DNA of 47,230 bases from contig JAGFNK010000411.1 in the NCBI GenBank assembly GCA_025769875.1, positions 1 to 47,230 on the forward strand, in the 5' to 3' direction. The notes beneath the pieces are model-generated. The model ran no database searches. It saw nothing but the letters and a program-made list of their open reading frames with translations, and was not told the DNA's origin. This document shows, piece after piece, positions 19,214-30,930 of this stretch; position 1 is the stretch's first letter, and each line of letters starts with the position of its first letter. This DNA is from Russula earlei. Taxonomy: Eukaryota > Basidiomycota > Agaricomycetes > Russulales > Russulaceae. Position numbers and translations under genes: made by a program.

Positions 19214-21167
19214 CCTGTGACCAGGGCTGTAGCTGTGACCATGCTCATTGCCATCATGGGCACAATTGGGGGAAAGAAAGGTGGCTGACATCAACTCTCT
19301 GAGATAAGCACAGATTTCCCACGGTGAGATTGGCCATCTAATTGAATACAATTGGTACAACTGAGTAGGGGCATTGCACACATTTAGCACTTGCTGAGCA
19401 GGATTCCATCTTGGCTTGGTGGAGTTACAAACAAGCCCATGACATGTGTGACTGTCCAAACAAGGTGCCCATCCGAACTACATGGCAGGGTTAGTATATC
19501 TATGGTACAGGTAGATGGCCACTTTCTCACACCAGCCAAGATTTGGCATAGCGAACCTCATTCTCTTCTAAAGAGAACTCGGAACTCCTTGCAAGCCCCT
19601 TCTCCCTTGATCGACCCTTGACAATTCATCAGAGAACGATAATCTTTGCCGTGGATTTTCAGCTGCCGAATGTCTATCACGTTGGTCTGTGAAGGCTCGT
19701 TCGTCTTTTTGGCGGTGTGCAGGTGGTAATGTCATGATGTCCGATCGGTTATTACTGAAGCAGCACACGCCCTTGCGGACCGTCGGTTTTGCGCCGACGG
19801 AATGGAAATATCTCTGAAACATTTATCAACTCCGAAGGTTCACGTATCGTTTCTGCGTCCCGATCACCGACTTCGTGTTTTTGTTTTTCAATACCACGAG
19901 TCATTGGCGAGGTGATGGCCGTGCATCACCTGAGTCTGGCTTGAATGTTTCAGCTATGATGACACAAACCATCTGATTAGGAACACGATCAATCTATTGG
20001 AAGTGGTAGCGCATGACGTAGAGTGTTCACTTTTCTGGATGCTCTGTGCGCCCGAGAATCTGGCTTAGATGGGCGAGGCTGCCCTCGAGGTTCGAGGCGG
20101 GAGTCAAGTGGGTGATCAATGTCAGGGTCCAGCTGACCCATCACGTTATTTCATTCACGCGAAGTCAAAACGTCAAATCAAAAGGTCGCCAGTCACCACA
20201 CACGCCCACTGTGACGGATTGCGGTGCGGAACCCCTTAGGCTTGAAGAAAACGCCAGGAGAGGATGGCTGATCGCCTCTAGGTCGTCAAGAATTCGATTC
20301 GGAGAAGCGCTAACAGAGCGGCGTGGTGTCAAACTTGATCGCCTCCGAATCTATGGAACACGGAACACGAGACACTCGTTTGGGGGGAAATCCCCAGACA
20401 GCACGCCCCGTACATCTACCTATCTTACGAAGATTGTGAGGGACAAATCAAAATGACCCACTCATCTCCGGATTCCCTACTTTACCTGATCCCTAATCCA
20501 TCAGTCAGTGATTAGGTAGCCGAGAGAGTAAGAGCCCACCAACACCCCCCCCTCACCGATACCACTGATTGACGAGACCACTGCTTTCGATTCGATCAGT
20601 TGGCGGTCCCTTGCCAGTGGCGGATTGGCTAGGGCATGGTGCCCTCAGCGTGTACTGACGATCGGTGGTCCGCTTTCACCGCGATAGGATTGGTACCTGG
20701 GTGCTGGCTGTATGTTGTTTCGATGCCGCGGCCGTGGATGTGGAGGGGGGTACGCCTCGCCATCATGTTGACGAATCACGCCAATGGCTGTCCGCCACCC
20801 ATAGTTTAACAGAACAGAGGCACAGTCCAATGCAAAATTCGGGTAAAGCCATTCGTAGAGCATACGAAGCAAAGCAAAAACTTTTAAGCCCTTTACTGTG
20901 TCATGAGCAGCCCAAGCACCTACCTAGTGCTTAGACTCAAACACAATCAGCAGTACCAAGAATCTGTCCCATTCCTTAATTTCCACGTTCCAATCGCCGA
21001 CCGCGATGCCTCGTAGTACGCTAAAAGACCATAGTGAACGACATCGCCGGTATTGAAAAAAAAATGATATATGCATGACACAATTTCCATATGCCTCTGT
21101 TCGAGTCAGACCCTGGCAACTGTTAGAAACACCCAATTCTTCCCCTTCGCAAACAGCCATTGGTTGA
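19214..21167. other. Island edge, then intergenic sequence without a supported gene
   Basis: Repeat-like, CpG-poor sequence continues to about 19,560. After that CpG becomes common and the sequence looks unique. The ORF at 20,046-20,456 (136 codons, plus) has no recognisable domain and no splice or start context. 20,924-21,205 on the minus strand is only the 3' flank of MAM3. I see no gene here. Confidence 0.5.
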
Positions 21168-24090
21168 TCATTCTTGCGACTCAGCCTCGCCATTAGAACC
21201 CCCATTCTGGTTCAAGTTCGGGTCCGCATCCGCATCTCTGTTCCTGTTCTGGAGTTCTCCAGACGTCTGGCCCTGAATCTGCTGCTGTTGGTTTTGTTGT
21301 TCTTCAAGGAACAGGTGGTCCGCAACGCCGACGAAGCCACTCTTGAAGCGTGTACCTTTGGGCGACGTCGGTCTGGAGGCATGATGGGCGGCTGGGCGTC
21401 GGGCACGAAGAAGTGCCTCGGAAAGCGAGGGCGCAGGCGAGGGACTGTGGGGGACGGCACTTGCCACTTGAGGCATGCGTGCAGCGTCGTTGCTCGGGCC
21501 ACCAGGGACAAGCGGCGCGGCGACGGAAAGGGGCAAGTATGCTGGGGCAGGCGTGGCACCTCCCGTTAGCACAATATCAGGAAACTTGTCGTCGGGGTGT
21601 GGGAAAGTGTCGCTCTGCTTCTGCGTCTCGCCGGATGCTCCGGAGACAGTTGGGCATATATATGGAGAATGTTTGTTGTTATCTCGGGGGATAGGAGGCG
21701 TGGAGCGACTGCGACCTGTGAGGAACGAAAGACCCTTGAAGGCGGGAATTGCGAGAGGACGTAGCACGGGTGGGCCGCTACCACTCGCTGAGCGCTGAGC
21801 GGGTGGAACACGCAAATGTACGGAACCAGATGGGTCGAGACGGGTGGATAGCTCTGGCGCAGAGCCTTTGCGTTTCAACGATGGTGCCACTTGAAGGTCA
21901 GAGTTACAGTGAGGAGGAACATATGACGTCACTTCGCCCTGACGTGCACCTTCCGTATCGAACTCGTCATAGATCTCTTCACCTATCAGTTCTGTGTCGG
22001 ATTATTATTCATATTGCGCCGGCCTGCGAGAACGGAAGAGCATACACACCTTCAAGGACGTCTTCAAGCGTAATGATACCCAGGGGATTGACATTATGCT
22101 CGAAAGTGAGAAGAAACTGCAAGGACTCGGTTCTAAGCGGATTGAACCCTGGTCTTATTTTACCCACCTCATTGGCGCCTTCCTCAGCAAGAACGGCGTC
22201 CGCAGGCATGCTCTGTTCCAAACCGGGCGCAAAGGCAAGCTGGACGAGACTTGCTCTCTTCGAGGACGGCTGGAGAACTTCAGGTCTGGTTTCCGACTCA
22301 GGTTGGGGTCCAGGCTCGACGACACCCATCTCAACATCCTCTAAGCGCACTCGCTTCTTGCCACGCTTCCGTTTCTTTCGAAACGAAAGTGAAAGCCCTC
22401 CCTCGTCTCTATCTGACGTGACTTCACTTGGTAATGTACCCTCACGGTCACTCATCCCGATATCGTTATCCTCACTCGTGTTCGGACGGTCCAAAATTCT
22501 AAAAGTCTTCCGATGTCTACGGTGAGCAGTTTGGCGTTCTTCGTTGGAGGAACTATCGGAAGATGAGTCGGAGATTCCGACGCGATCCTTAATGCGTTGC
22601 GTGATGCTTTTCTTAACAGCTTTCTTCAATGACGAAGTCTTCTTCACTGATGTATGTGTGACGATAGCCATGTGCGAACGACCTTCTTGAAATTTATCAA
22701 GAAGACCAAGGAGAGGCTCGTTCTGCGCAACGAATGGTACTTTATGTAGCGGGAGACTGCGCACAGGTACCCCATCATCGGGATCGAGTAGAAGGAACTA
22801 GGAGAGACACACGCTTCAGAGACGCTCTTCGACGAGCCAGAGGTAAAGTGGTGTATACCTGTTTGACAAGGAGCACGCCCAAAATCTTCTTCGCTTTGAC
22901 ACTCTGACCATCAGGAGCGGGCAAGTCGATCTCTTCGTAGATGGGGACACGACTGTGTCCTGTAGCACAAACCTCTCGAAGTGTTTCATAATCCAGTATA
23001 GCATCGATCGACAACATGAAAACGTTCTTTATAGGTGTCATTGCCTATAAATTGTTTCACGATGATATGATTACATGCTTGATTGGTGGGCGAGATAAAC
23101 GTACGTGGATTGTGGTTTTCTCTTGGAGATCGAGGGTAGCTCCAATTATGGTGACCGTGTCGGAACGCAAGTCGCCACCATACTCACCGACTGATGAATG
23201 CAATGCGATCAGCTCTTTCAGCTCTACGCAATCGTCGTCAGGGGTACGAAAGGTATATAAGATAGAACATACGAACCAGCGCGGCGGTAGATGATGCCAT
23301 GATGTGGGCCGAGTATGAGTTCGAGAATCTTTGCGATAGGCCATGCAATGATACCCTGCATATATGCATTTGACGACATAATAAAGGTGCCATACCAACG
23401 ATAGACTGACTAGGGTCCACAGGAGAACATGTATGACAGGGACCATTTTCGCGCCTATGTAGAGTCCGTGTCGAGTACAGACTGATTGGGGGATTATTTC
23501 CGCAAAACTATTGAGGGAACATGTCAGACGAATAGGTCGGTGTGATGAAGACGGTTTTCGAGGGATTACAGAGAGATACTTACATGACGATAAGTACAGT
23601 ACTGACAATGACACTCTGCACGCCTCCACCAAGGATGGGGTCCGAAATGACGGGAAGGGACTCATTGACGATCATATTCGCGAGAAGAAGAGTGACGAGG
23701 AGTAGGTGTCCATTCCGACGGATGGGCATGATTTGGTTCGCATACTTGCGTTGCTGACTGCTCGTCAAGCCAAAGGGCAGGGAGAGCATATAGTCAGGAG
23801 AAGCTACTTTAGCAGACGACGTACGGGGTGCCGCTTATGCTCAAGACGTGGAGCTGGGTTTCGTCAAGAGACATATAGCCCAATGTTAGGCCGGCAAAGA
23901 TGCCCGAGAGTATAACAAGGATGGGCATGAGAACGAGGCCGACGATGAAACCACTGTCATGCTTGGTGCTGGTACGTTTGGCAAATTGGGGAGGGTTGGA
24001 GAGATGAAGCAAGGAGGGGACATGTTGTAAAAGAGATGTGGCGAGGAGAGACAAGAAAGCGACTGAGGAAGTCAGGGGCGGGTGTACCAT
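21168..24090 (-). CDS. MAM3: CNNM/Mam3-type divalent-cation transporter
   Basis: Eight exons: 24090-23825, 23757-23584, 23507-23411, 23355-23277, 23223-23105, 23044-22859, 22797-22050, 21991-21168; seven GT-AG introns of 53-76 nt; 830 aa. An N-terminal hydrophobic leader is followed by the DUF21/CNNM membrane domain (about 50-200: FIVGLVLMPILVILSGIFAG, SGTPQQRKYANQIMP, FAEIIPQSVCTRHGL, ELKELIALHSSVGE). The CBS pair starts at MTPIKNVFMLSID and HSRVPIYEEID, continues QNEPLLGLLDKFQEGRSHMA and ends GIITLEDVLEELIGEEIYDE. About 200 charged, Ser-rich residues are inserted inside the second CBS domain, followed by a disordered C-tail of about 265 residues. Yeast Mam3 sits in the vacuolar membrane and affects manganese and mitochondrial homeostasis. 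The same role and place are inferred here. Confidence 0.95.
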
Positions 24091-26496
24091 AAGTTGATTG
24101 CACTGAATAAATGCGCCACCGCCGTTTTATACTCGCCCACTACCGCTCACGTCATCATGTGCTTGGCATTCAGCTTGGCACTCTGACCAATGAATGTTTC
24201 CCAATCCACCCTCATATGGCTGAGCGAACACGGTGTGGCGGTCTTCTTGTGTCCTCCTCCCACCCCATGGAACGAGGCGGGCGAACTTAATAGCTGAGAG
24301 TGGGACCAGCTGCGAAATCGCCACAAACGGATGAATGATGACTCATGATCAGCTCAGCGCTCCGCCCACATCGCCACAAATGTACCCGTCCTGTCCCACT
24401 CAGAGCCGTTCCAGAGGCATCACACCGTTTCCCTGAATCGGTTCTGTCGAGAGCATCAGCAATATGAAAAGCAGATTCGTATGGTTCCAGCATCTCATCT
24501 TCCCTCCAAGTTGTGAAAATATAAATATTGGAGGAGCCCACAGCATGGCCAGTGCTGACCATCGCTCCAGTAAATCTTCAATCGGAAAGTCTCCCTCAGG
24601 GCAGAGCTGGAGTGCACTTACACATAATCCTCACTTCTGTTCTGTCACCCCGGGCCTTTGAAGTAAGGACTGATTTTTTTCTGCTTCTGTATCAGGGTTC
24701 ATCAGGAAAAAATGTTATTGCTACAAGCACTATGTAGCACTATATAGGCTATACAGTGCTACATAGTGCTTGTAGCAATAGCATTTTTTCCTGATGTTGT
24801 ACATGCTATGGCATATGTCAAGTTTCCAGTCGGAGAGCAAACCAACCAACAGAAAGGGAATGGTACATCCTCCGTGGTAGCCTCTTAGCGCCATAGATTG
24901 TGCAACGATATGGAGGAGGAGCCACAGGGTATTGAACCAAGGAGCAGGTGGTCGCTGTAAAAGCCAAGCTATGCTGATGCTGTGTTGGGCGTCTCGTCAC
25001 AGCAGTCAGACCGACCAAATAAGGATCGGTGGGAATTCGGTGCCGCTGCTAGACGCCAGTCCTCTCTCTGCGACCTTGCAAAGGGACGCGTCGCCATCAC
25101 AACTTTACATCACGAAAGTACCTACAAGGATGGATCAACATCTGTAAGTGGTATCTTTTCCTCTGCGCGTCCATCCCGACCCTTTACCATTTTGATTGGT
25201 TGCGGGGGGTTGTCGCCAATGTTTGGCTGAGGGTGCTCATATCCGCGGATCACTCGATTACAGACTGACGCGAAGCTCCAGTATCCAAGTCAATCATCAT
25301 GCTCGTGGCCCTCCATCCACTCCAGCATATGGCTCGCCGTCCAAGATTCCTGACACATCGAACGTACCACAGGTTGCCAGTGGATCCCAACAGGGAAAAA
25401 CGACTCATCTTTCTGGGACCAATCTCGCGACAGAGGCGAGCGCCCACAATGAACACGATGCCGCCCCTTGCAAATGCAATGTCATGTAGTGTACCATGCT
25501 CGGTTCACTAGACAGATAGCGTGAGTGTCCTTTCGCACAGACGGGTAACAGGGACGTACATCTTTAATGTAGGTTGTAGGTTTATTGACAAAAACCTGCC
25601 AAAATGAAACTTTCCGTGCTCCCGGTAGCCTGGTTGCGGCTTGTCGCTTCCATAGTCGCCATCCCATGATGTAGTTCTACCCAATCGGATATGGGCAATC
25701 GACTGGATAGCGGCATTATCTTCTGAGGTATGACCAAGCGACGAAGAATATCTTTGCAGCCTTACGACGAATGTTACGAAAGTGATTGAAAAGGTACAAG
25801 TGCAGCGAACAGAGCATCGAGCAGCTGCAGTGAACTTGGTCCCAATGATTCAGCGGCACCTTCTTGGTAGATCAACATCTCGGATGTATGTGGCACCCCT
25901 GCCACTGTCATGGATTCGGTGTCGCCCAAACAAATGGGCCTTCATCGCGATCGCGATGATACCCAAGATCCCAGCGACGTTACCCTCACAGTTGGGATCC
26001 CACTGTGTTGAGAACCTGTTCAAGGAAGGAGCTGCCGTTCCCGGCATTCTCCACAGGAATGTATGCATGAACGGATACCCAAAAGTAGCGATTCCTACCA
26101 GGCGGCGCCGGTTCTTCTTGGGACAATGAGATTCTTTCTGAAGATGCTAAATAGAATTCTTTTTGCCGTCGCTTGAGGGAGATCAAGTTTGAAACAAAGA
26201 GGACGACCTCTCAGGCCAATATGCTCCTGTAGTCAACGCTTGCCAAGAAAAACCAAGAGTAAGGCGTAGCGCCATAAAGTGGTCCATTAGTGATCCATTG
26301 ACCAGGAGCATATCGGGGGGACAGGAATGCCATTGTACAGGACATATAAAGCCGTTCATGGTGTCCCATCAGGGTACAGGTTATAGTGAGAGCTTGGAGA
26401 GACTGGGCTGCGGTGTTTTCTGAAATCGCGAGTTGATAGAATTGGGATATGGATGTCACGTGAGGTCCGCTCGAGCACTGAATGAGGTGAAAGCCA
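24091..26496. other. Intergenic region without a supported gene
   Basis: It starts with the MAM3 upstream region. A palindrome lies at 24,700-24,796. Minus-strand fragments between 26,459 and 25,850 look faintly protein-like (for example LQALTITCTLMGHHERLY and GNVAGILGIIAIAMKAHLFG) but are broken by stops. They may be remnants of a membrane protein gene; no family could be fixed. Confidence 0.4.
24700..24796. repeat. 97-bp near-perfect palindrome
   Basis: Two 47-nt arms (24,700-24,746 and 24,750-24,796) surround a 3-nt centre (ggc) with two mismatches. Each arm contains a smaller hairpin, gctaca-agcacta-tgtagc, so a four-way cruciform is possible. It could be a tiny MITE or a hairpin RNA precursor. 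No clear TSD was seen. Confidence 0.85.
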
Positions 26497-26691
26497 TGTT
26501 GGAGCTGCTCAGTCCTTGTATAAAGGAGTGTATTTGTTAGTAACCTGTAAGGATTATAACTATGTACAGTATTAGTTTTAAAAGAGTTGTAAAGGAATGT
26601 GTAGTACTGACCTCAGTCTTGTGTATGAAAGACTGGGGAAAAACCGAACGATGACTATGGCTCGGAGCCCTCACTTGCCGGGCCAATGTCA
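26497..26691 (-). repeat. Diverged reverse copy of the 1030-1279 LTR
   Basis: Read on the minus strand it carries cagtctttca.acacaagactgaggtcagtactacacattcctttaca-type sequence matching 1120-1170, and its end TGTTGGAGCT on the plus strand (26,497) mirrors AGCTCCAACA at 1270-1279. The distal 50 bp differ from the first LTR. The inner end near ccaatgtca (26,691) is approximate. The shared core differs by short indels and substitutions, so it is another member of the same LTR family. Confidence 0.65.
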
Positions 26692-27091
26692 TGGTAGGTA
26701 CGAATTACGTAATGTCAATGTAGCTTCCCCCCTCCTGCACTTTAATGCCCTCCTGTGCTTCTGTTTGTTTGTTTTTTCTTTTTCCCTTTTTCATTTTTCT
26801 CTTCAGTAGAGTCGCAAGCCCCTCTTTTTTTGAGGCGACGGCGACGTACGACATGGATACCCGGCCCAGCCCCAATGGCAAAATAAATTGTCACCGGAAA
26901 TCACTCCTAGTACTTTATTCTAGTCATTTGCCGATGAATTCGTTGTGTTGCGAAAGCTATTTTTAAAAAGAACAGGCTCATAAGGGTCACTATTCGGTTC
27001 CCGCTAGTGAATCATCAATCTGATTGGTCAGATTTGGCGAACGGAATTATCACGGTAAAGAAGTCAACTCCATGCTTTGTTCTGTAGCGGC
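26692..27091 (+). promoter_or_regulatory. Upstream region of the S28 peptidase gene
   Basis: The 400 bp between the LTR copy and the start codon include a T-rich tract (26,760-26,830) and no coding frame. An ATG at 27,072 opens a 9-codon frame closed by TGA just after the true start. It overlaps the main start and could lower translation. Confidence 0.4.
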
Positions 27092-29328
27092 ATGTTACTG
27101 ACCCTTGTCATCGCGCTCGCTGCTGCAACCGGTAGCAGTGCCCTCAGCTCTCGCCTACCGAACCTCCATAATGCTCAAGGCGTCAACTTCTGGTGGCTAC
27201 ACCGACGTGCTGCAGGGATGCCCAGCCCCGACAAGCAGCAGCAGTATCCCGGGGCACAGATCCCACTAGCTCCTGCCGGCGTGTCGAAATCGCCCGGCAC
27301 GGAGCTGAAGTTCTACGCGGAGACGTTCACGCAGCCGCTCGATCACTTCGACAACACCACGGATGCGACTTTCCCACAGCGGTTCTGGGTAAACGCACGG
27401 CACTACAAGCCGCGTCCTGGCGCACCGGTCATCGTCATCGATGGGGGCGAAACGAGCGGGGAAGATCGCTTGCCATTCCTGGACACCGGTATCGCAGACA
27501 TCTTGGCGCGCGCGACCGGCGGCGTTGGAGTCGTGCTCGAGCACAGGTATTATGGTGCGTCGAATGGCATTGTATCATTATGTTCACCCTCCAGGTTGGG
27601 CCGTCGTTGCACCGTACTGAAACGACATGCAGGTGAATCCGTCGGGGTTCGGAACTTTTCGACGGATGCTCTAAGGTGCGTCCTTTCTGCTTCCCGGTCG
27701 GCGCTTCGCACAGGCGTGGGTTTGTTGCGATTGCGCCCTGACGGAGCGCTGTAGATGGTTGAACAACGAACAAGCGCTCGAAGATTCAGCCAACTTCATG
27801 CGTAATGTCAAGTTCCAGGGTATCGATGAAGACCTCACTGCGCCAAACACGCCGTGGATATACTATGGTGTTTGTGTCCTCTCGCTGGTACCATCATACA
27901 GTCATGACGTTTCCTTCGTTCGTCATTGCAGGGCTCCTACGCAGGGGCGCGCGCGGCACACATGCGCATAATCTACCCTGACCTTGTGTTTGGTGCTATT
28001 GCGTCAAGCGGTAGGCGTGGTCACCGTCTCACTCTTCATGTGCGACCTGACTGAACGGAATTTCGTGTTTTGTCAGCAGTGACCCATGCCGTAATCACCA
28101 ACTGGGAATACATGGACGTCATTCGGCTCGCCGCAGACCCAAAGTGCTCTTCCAACCTTGTGAACTCGATCAGTATCATCGACAGACTGCTCAAAGTTGG
28201 TCGTCTGCGCCGCCCGCTTAAAAAGCTCTTCGAACTCGACGGTCTGCAGTCTGATCAAGACTTTGTCTCCATGCTGACAGTATGTCTCGGTGCTGCTCTC
28301 GAGTCCGGATAGGCGGTGGGGTCGTACTGATGCATGTCGGTGGGTCAGTATCCGCTGGCTTCGTGGCAGGATCAGAACTGGGATCCCGCTGTTGGCTCGA
28401 CGACATTCGATGACTTCTGCGCGACACTCAATGGCGACACCCTGACTGAGGAAGATGCGACGCGGATGGCACCCCTTCCGGCTGCACTGACGGCTAATGT
28501 TGCTCTGCTTAATTATGCCAAGTGGATTCGTGAGGTTTGTTTGATTTACGCGTATGTCGAACTCCCTTAGACGTTGAACTCGATGCGCAGAACGTCGTCA
28601 CCCTCTGTCCGCAAGATGCGGGTCTGACAGTGGAAGACTGCTTCGGGACGAGCGACGATTCGAAGTATCAGGCCACGGACCTCGATCAAGATTGGCGCCT
28701 TTGGGTCTTCCAGTTTTGCACACAATGGGGCTACCTGACCGTGGGCCTTACTTCCATCCTCCCGGTCGCACCTAAAGTGATTACCTTCCATTGTAGACCG
28801 CGCCTCCGATGGGCACCCCTACAATCATCTCACGTCTTTTGGACATCGACTACGAGCACAGGATATGCACCCAATCGTTCCCGCCTGGAGAACACTACCG
28901 AGTGCCGCCACTTCCCAACGTCACGGCCGTGAACGCTCTGGGCGATTACCATATAGCTGCAGATAGGTTAGCGTTTATTGACGGCGAAGGTATGTGTGTT
29001 TGAGACTCCGCTCCTCTCTTTTCCCTTTGACTGTCTGGTGACGCCGATGGCACATGGGCCGTCAGTTGACCCGTGGCGACCGTATACGCCTCATAGCAAC
29101 TACGGCGGCGCGGTGGAACGCGATGACACTTTGTTGCGGCCATTCAAGATTATTTCCGGTCAGTCTGGGCGGGGGACCTTTTTCGTTTCTAAAACACTTC
29201 TTTCAGGTGGCGTCCACCACTGGGACGAAAATGGGCTCAGAGATGGTGAGCGCGAGCCGCAGGAAATTGACCAGATTCACTCCGAGATTGTCGAGTTTGT
29301 CAAAGAATGGCTGGAGGACTGGAAATGA
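27092..29328 (+). CDS. Secreted serine peptidase, family S28 (Pro-X carboxypeptidase/DPP-II type)
   Basis: Ten exons: 27092-27554, 27633-27675, 27755-27869, 27932-28010, 28077-28279, 28349-28529, 28571-28740, 28797-28989, 29066-29158, 29207-29328; 553 aa. The start at 27,092 gives a signal peptide (MLLTLVIALAAATGSSAL). The fold markers are FTQPLDHFD, RFWVNARHYK, VIVIDGGE and EHRYYGES. The nucleophile is Ser209 in GGSYAGA, the acid is Asp484 in FIDGEVDPWRP, and the base is the His in GGVHHWDE (about 517-518). The C-terminus is EFVKEWLEDWK. S28 enzymes cleave after proline near the peptide N- or C-terminus and work in acidic or extracellular settings; nutrient peptide breakdown is the likely role. 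Intron 6 (28,530-28,570) is only 41 nt, and a non-consensus GTTTGT donor is used for intron 3. Confidence 0.95.
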
Positions 29329-29568
29329 CCCGTGGAAAAACAAAACAAAAGCTTTACGAGGCACCAGACATATAGTCTATCTTATCTACGTATTGAAACA
29401 TGCGATTGAGATTTGTCTTCCGATTGTTCTCGTGAGTGATGCAGTGCCCCATCGCCACCAAGTAGATCCATGTTGTCTCCACTTTCCCAAACGGGTTGTC
29501 CGCTCACCCGCGTCTCGAACGAAATGAATTCATTCATTCGTGGCACGTCAGCTCGCCGATAGTACATT

Positions 29569-29592
29569 GCTCCCTTCGGGGATGCATACGAA

Positions 29593-29623
<31 letters not shown>

Positions 29624-29689
29624 GGCCCCTGCACAAGGATGACACGCTGTTTCAGAGTGGTAGACCTACGGGTCTCAATATTTATTTTT
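29569..29689 (+). ncRNA. U6: U6 spliceosomal snRNA
   Basis: The 5' stem-loop is tccc-ttcg-ggga (29,571-29,582). The invariant core aaaaattggaacgatacaga and onward carries the ACAGAGA box (29,607-29,613) and the AGC triad (29,619-29,621), then gcatggcccctgcacaagga for the internal stem-loop. A 3' hairpin agacc-tacg-ggtct precedes a T-rich end. U6 forms the catalytic centre of the spliceosome, which fits the intron-rich genes here. No intron interrupts it. It lies 240 bp downstream of the peptidase gene on the same strand. The 5' end is set by the stem-loop and could be off by one or two bases. Confidence 0.95.
29685..29689 (+). terminator. RNA polymerase III terminator of U6
   Basis: TTTTT after the 3' hairpin is the usual Pol III stop signal. 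Confidence 0.65.
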
Positions 29690-30930
29690 ATTGCTCTTTC
29701 ACTTTGCACAGTCCTTTTGTCGTGCCTTGTGCTGTGGTGTCTCTGCCCCTCATTAACGCAGTATCTCAACCCTGACGATACATGTTTTTCAATCAGACTG
29801 GCTTAGGGTGACGAATTCAACCCTAGTTGAATTGCGCCCTGCTCGCTCTTTGTTTTTCATAGCTCGGGGTCAATTCTTACTTGGACATGCTAAACCTTCA
29901 ATGCGCTGCTTCTCCATTTGTAGACAATTACATGATATCACTACACGTACTGCAAGACATCAACGAGCGTGCCCGTTCCATTTGCCGTTTCTCACAGCTG
30001 ATTGTACTTGGTGGTCACTACATCTGCCTCACGCATTCTTCGCTGGTGACAGCAATGTCGGCCCAATCTTGGTTATTGCCGTTTCGCTACATCATGAGGG
30101 TATTCTATCGGACCCGGACACATTCGGGTATCCAGGCATCGTCGCTCGCAGACATCATCCAACAGGATAGAGGCTTCCAAGCGACCTGAGAAGACGCTGC
30201 CAGTGGCGCCGCCAGGGATCGACCTCCACAGAGACCTTTTAGAGTCGGTGGACAATGAGGACTGGAGGTTTGGCAGCTGACGGTTAGATGAAGGGGACGA
30301 ACGACGCCAGCGAGAGGTGGGCCTGGCAAAGGTTCCGGATTTTGGTAATTCCACATCCAGGTCATTCGGTTCCGACATGGCAAGAGCGGATCGCTCCTGG
30401 TGATCGCCGATTGGGATGCCAGCTCGGTTGAGGTCCGAGGGCTCATGAGAAAGGGGCCGATATGATATGTGGAGGGAAGCGCAGTAAAAGGTACGAGGAG
30501 TTGAGGGACCTTGCAGAGAACGGCAAGGGTCAGGGCGCCCGAGTCGTGGACGCCTCTGGAAGCTCCGGGTCGTCACGCCGACGTTCGCACCCGGTGATAC
30601 GCGAATGGCAAACAGCAGTAAATTGGCCGTGGTTCACAACAGTTGTGAACCGCGACGGCGCGGTAGAGACAGCGGCGCTTGTATGGGATGTGGGGACGGT
30701 TGGATGCTTCCTTCGACTCGCACGAGCCATGTACCCGTGATGCCAAGGCAAGAAAGAAAGTTGTCAAATCACTCGTTTACCCAGGCCCAGCTACGATATC
30801 TGGGTCGCGATCTTTCGGAATGGAAGAGTCGATCACTGTTGCTCTGGGCGCCGGTTGTATACTTGTTTCGATACAAAAAACAAATGAGCCGAGTTGGTAT
30901 CTTCGCACCATGCATCGTGTAACAGACTCA
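29690..30930. other. Intergenic; possible but unproven minus-strand coding fragment
   Basis: A minus-strand frame (30,576-30,073) is rich in Ser, Arg and Pro. It could be a receptor tail exon or a chance frame. No start, splice or domain evidence settles it. A 21-bp palindrome lies at 30,631-30,651. Confidence 0.35.
30631..30651. promoter_or_regulatory. 21-bp perfect palindrome, possible protein-binding site
   Basis: GGTTCACAAC-A-GTTGTGAACC has 10-bp arms and a single central base. This is typical of a dimeric regulator's site, but no role is shown. Confidence 0.4.

Noticed and set aside
20061..20098. tRNA-like A box (tggcttagatgg) and B box (ggttcgaggc)
   Set aside because: The boxes start only 28 bp apart, too close for a tRNA, and no acceptor stem can be formed around them.
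20046..20456. 136-codon plus-strand ORF
   Set aside because: No domain, no start context and no supporting neighbour; probably a chance frame in GC-balanced intergenic DNA.
21168..21932. Separate 254-residue Pro/Ser-rich protein gene
   Set aside because: It joins in phase to the CBS exon at 22,050/21,991 (LEDVLE-ELIGEEIYDE) and is the C-terminal exon of MAM3.
25850..26459. Minus-strand fragments as a membrane acyltransferase-like gene
   Set aside because: Only a few hydrophobic pieces in different frames; no motif firm enough to name a family.
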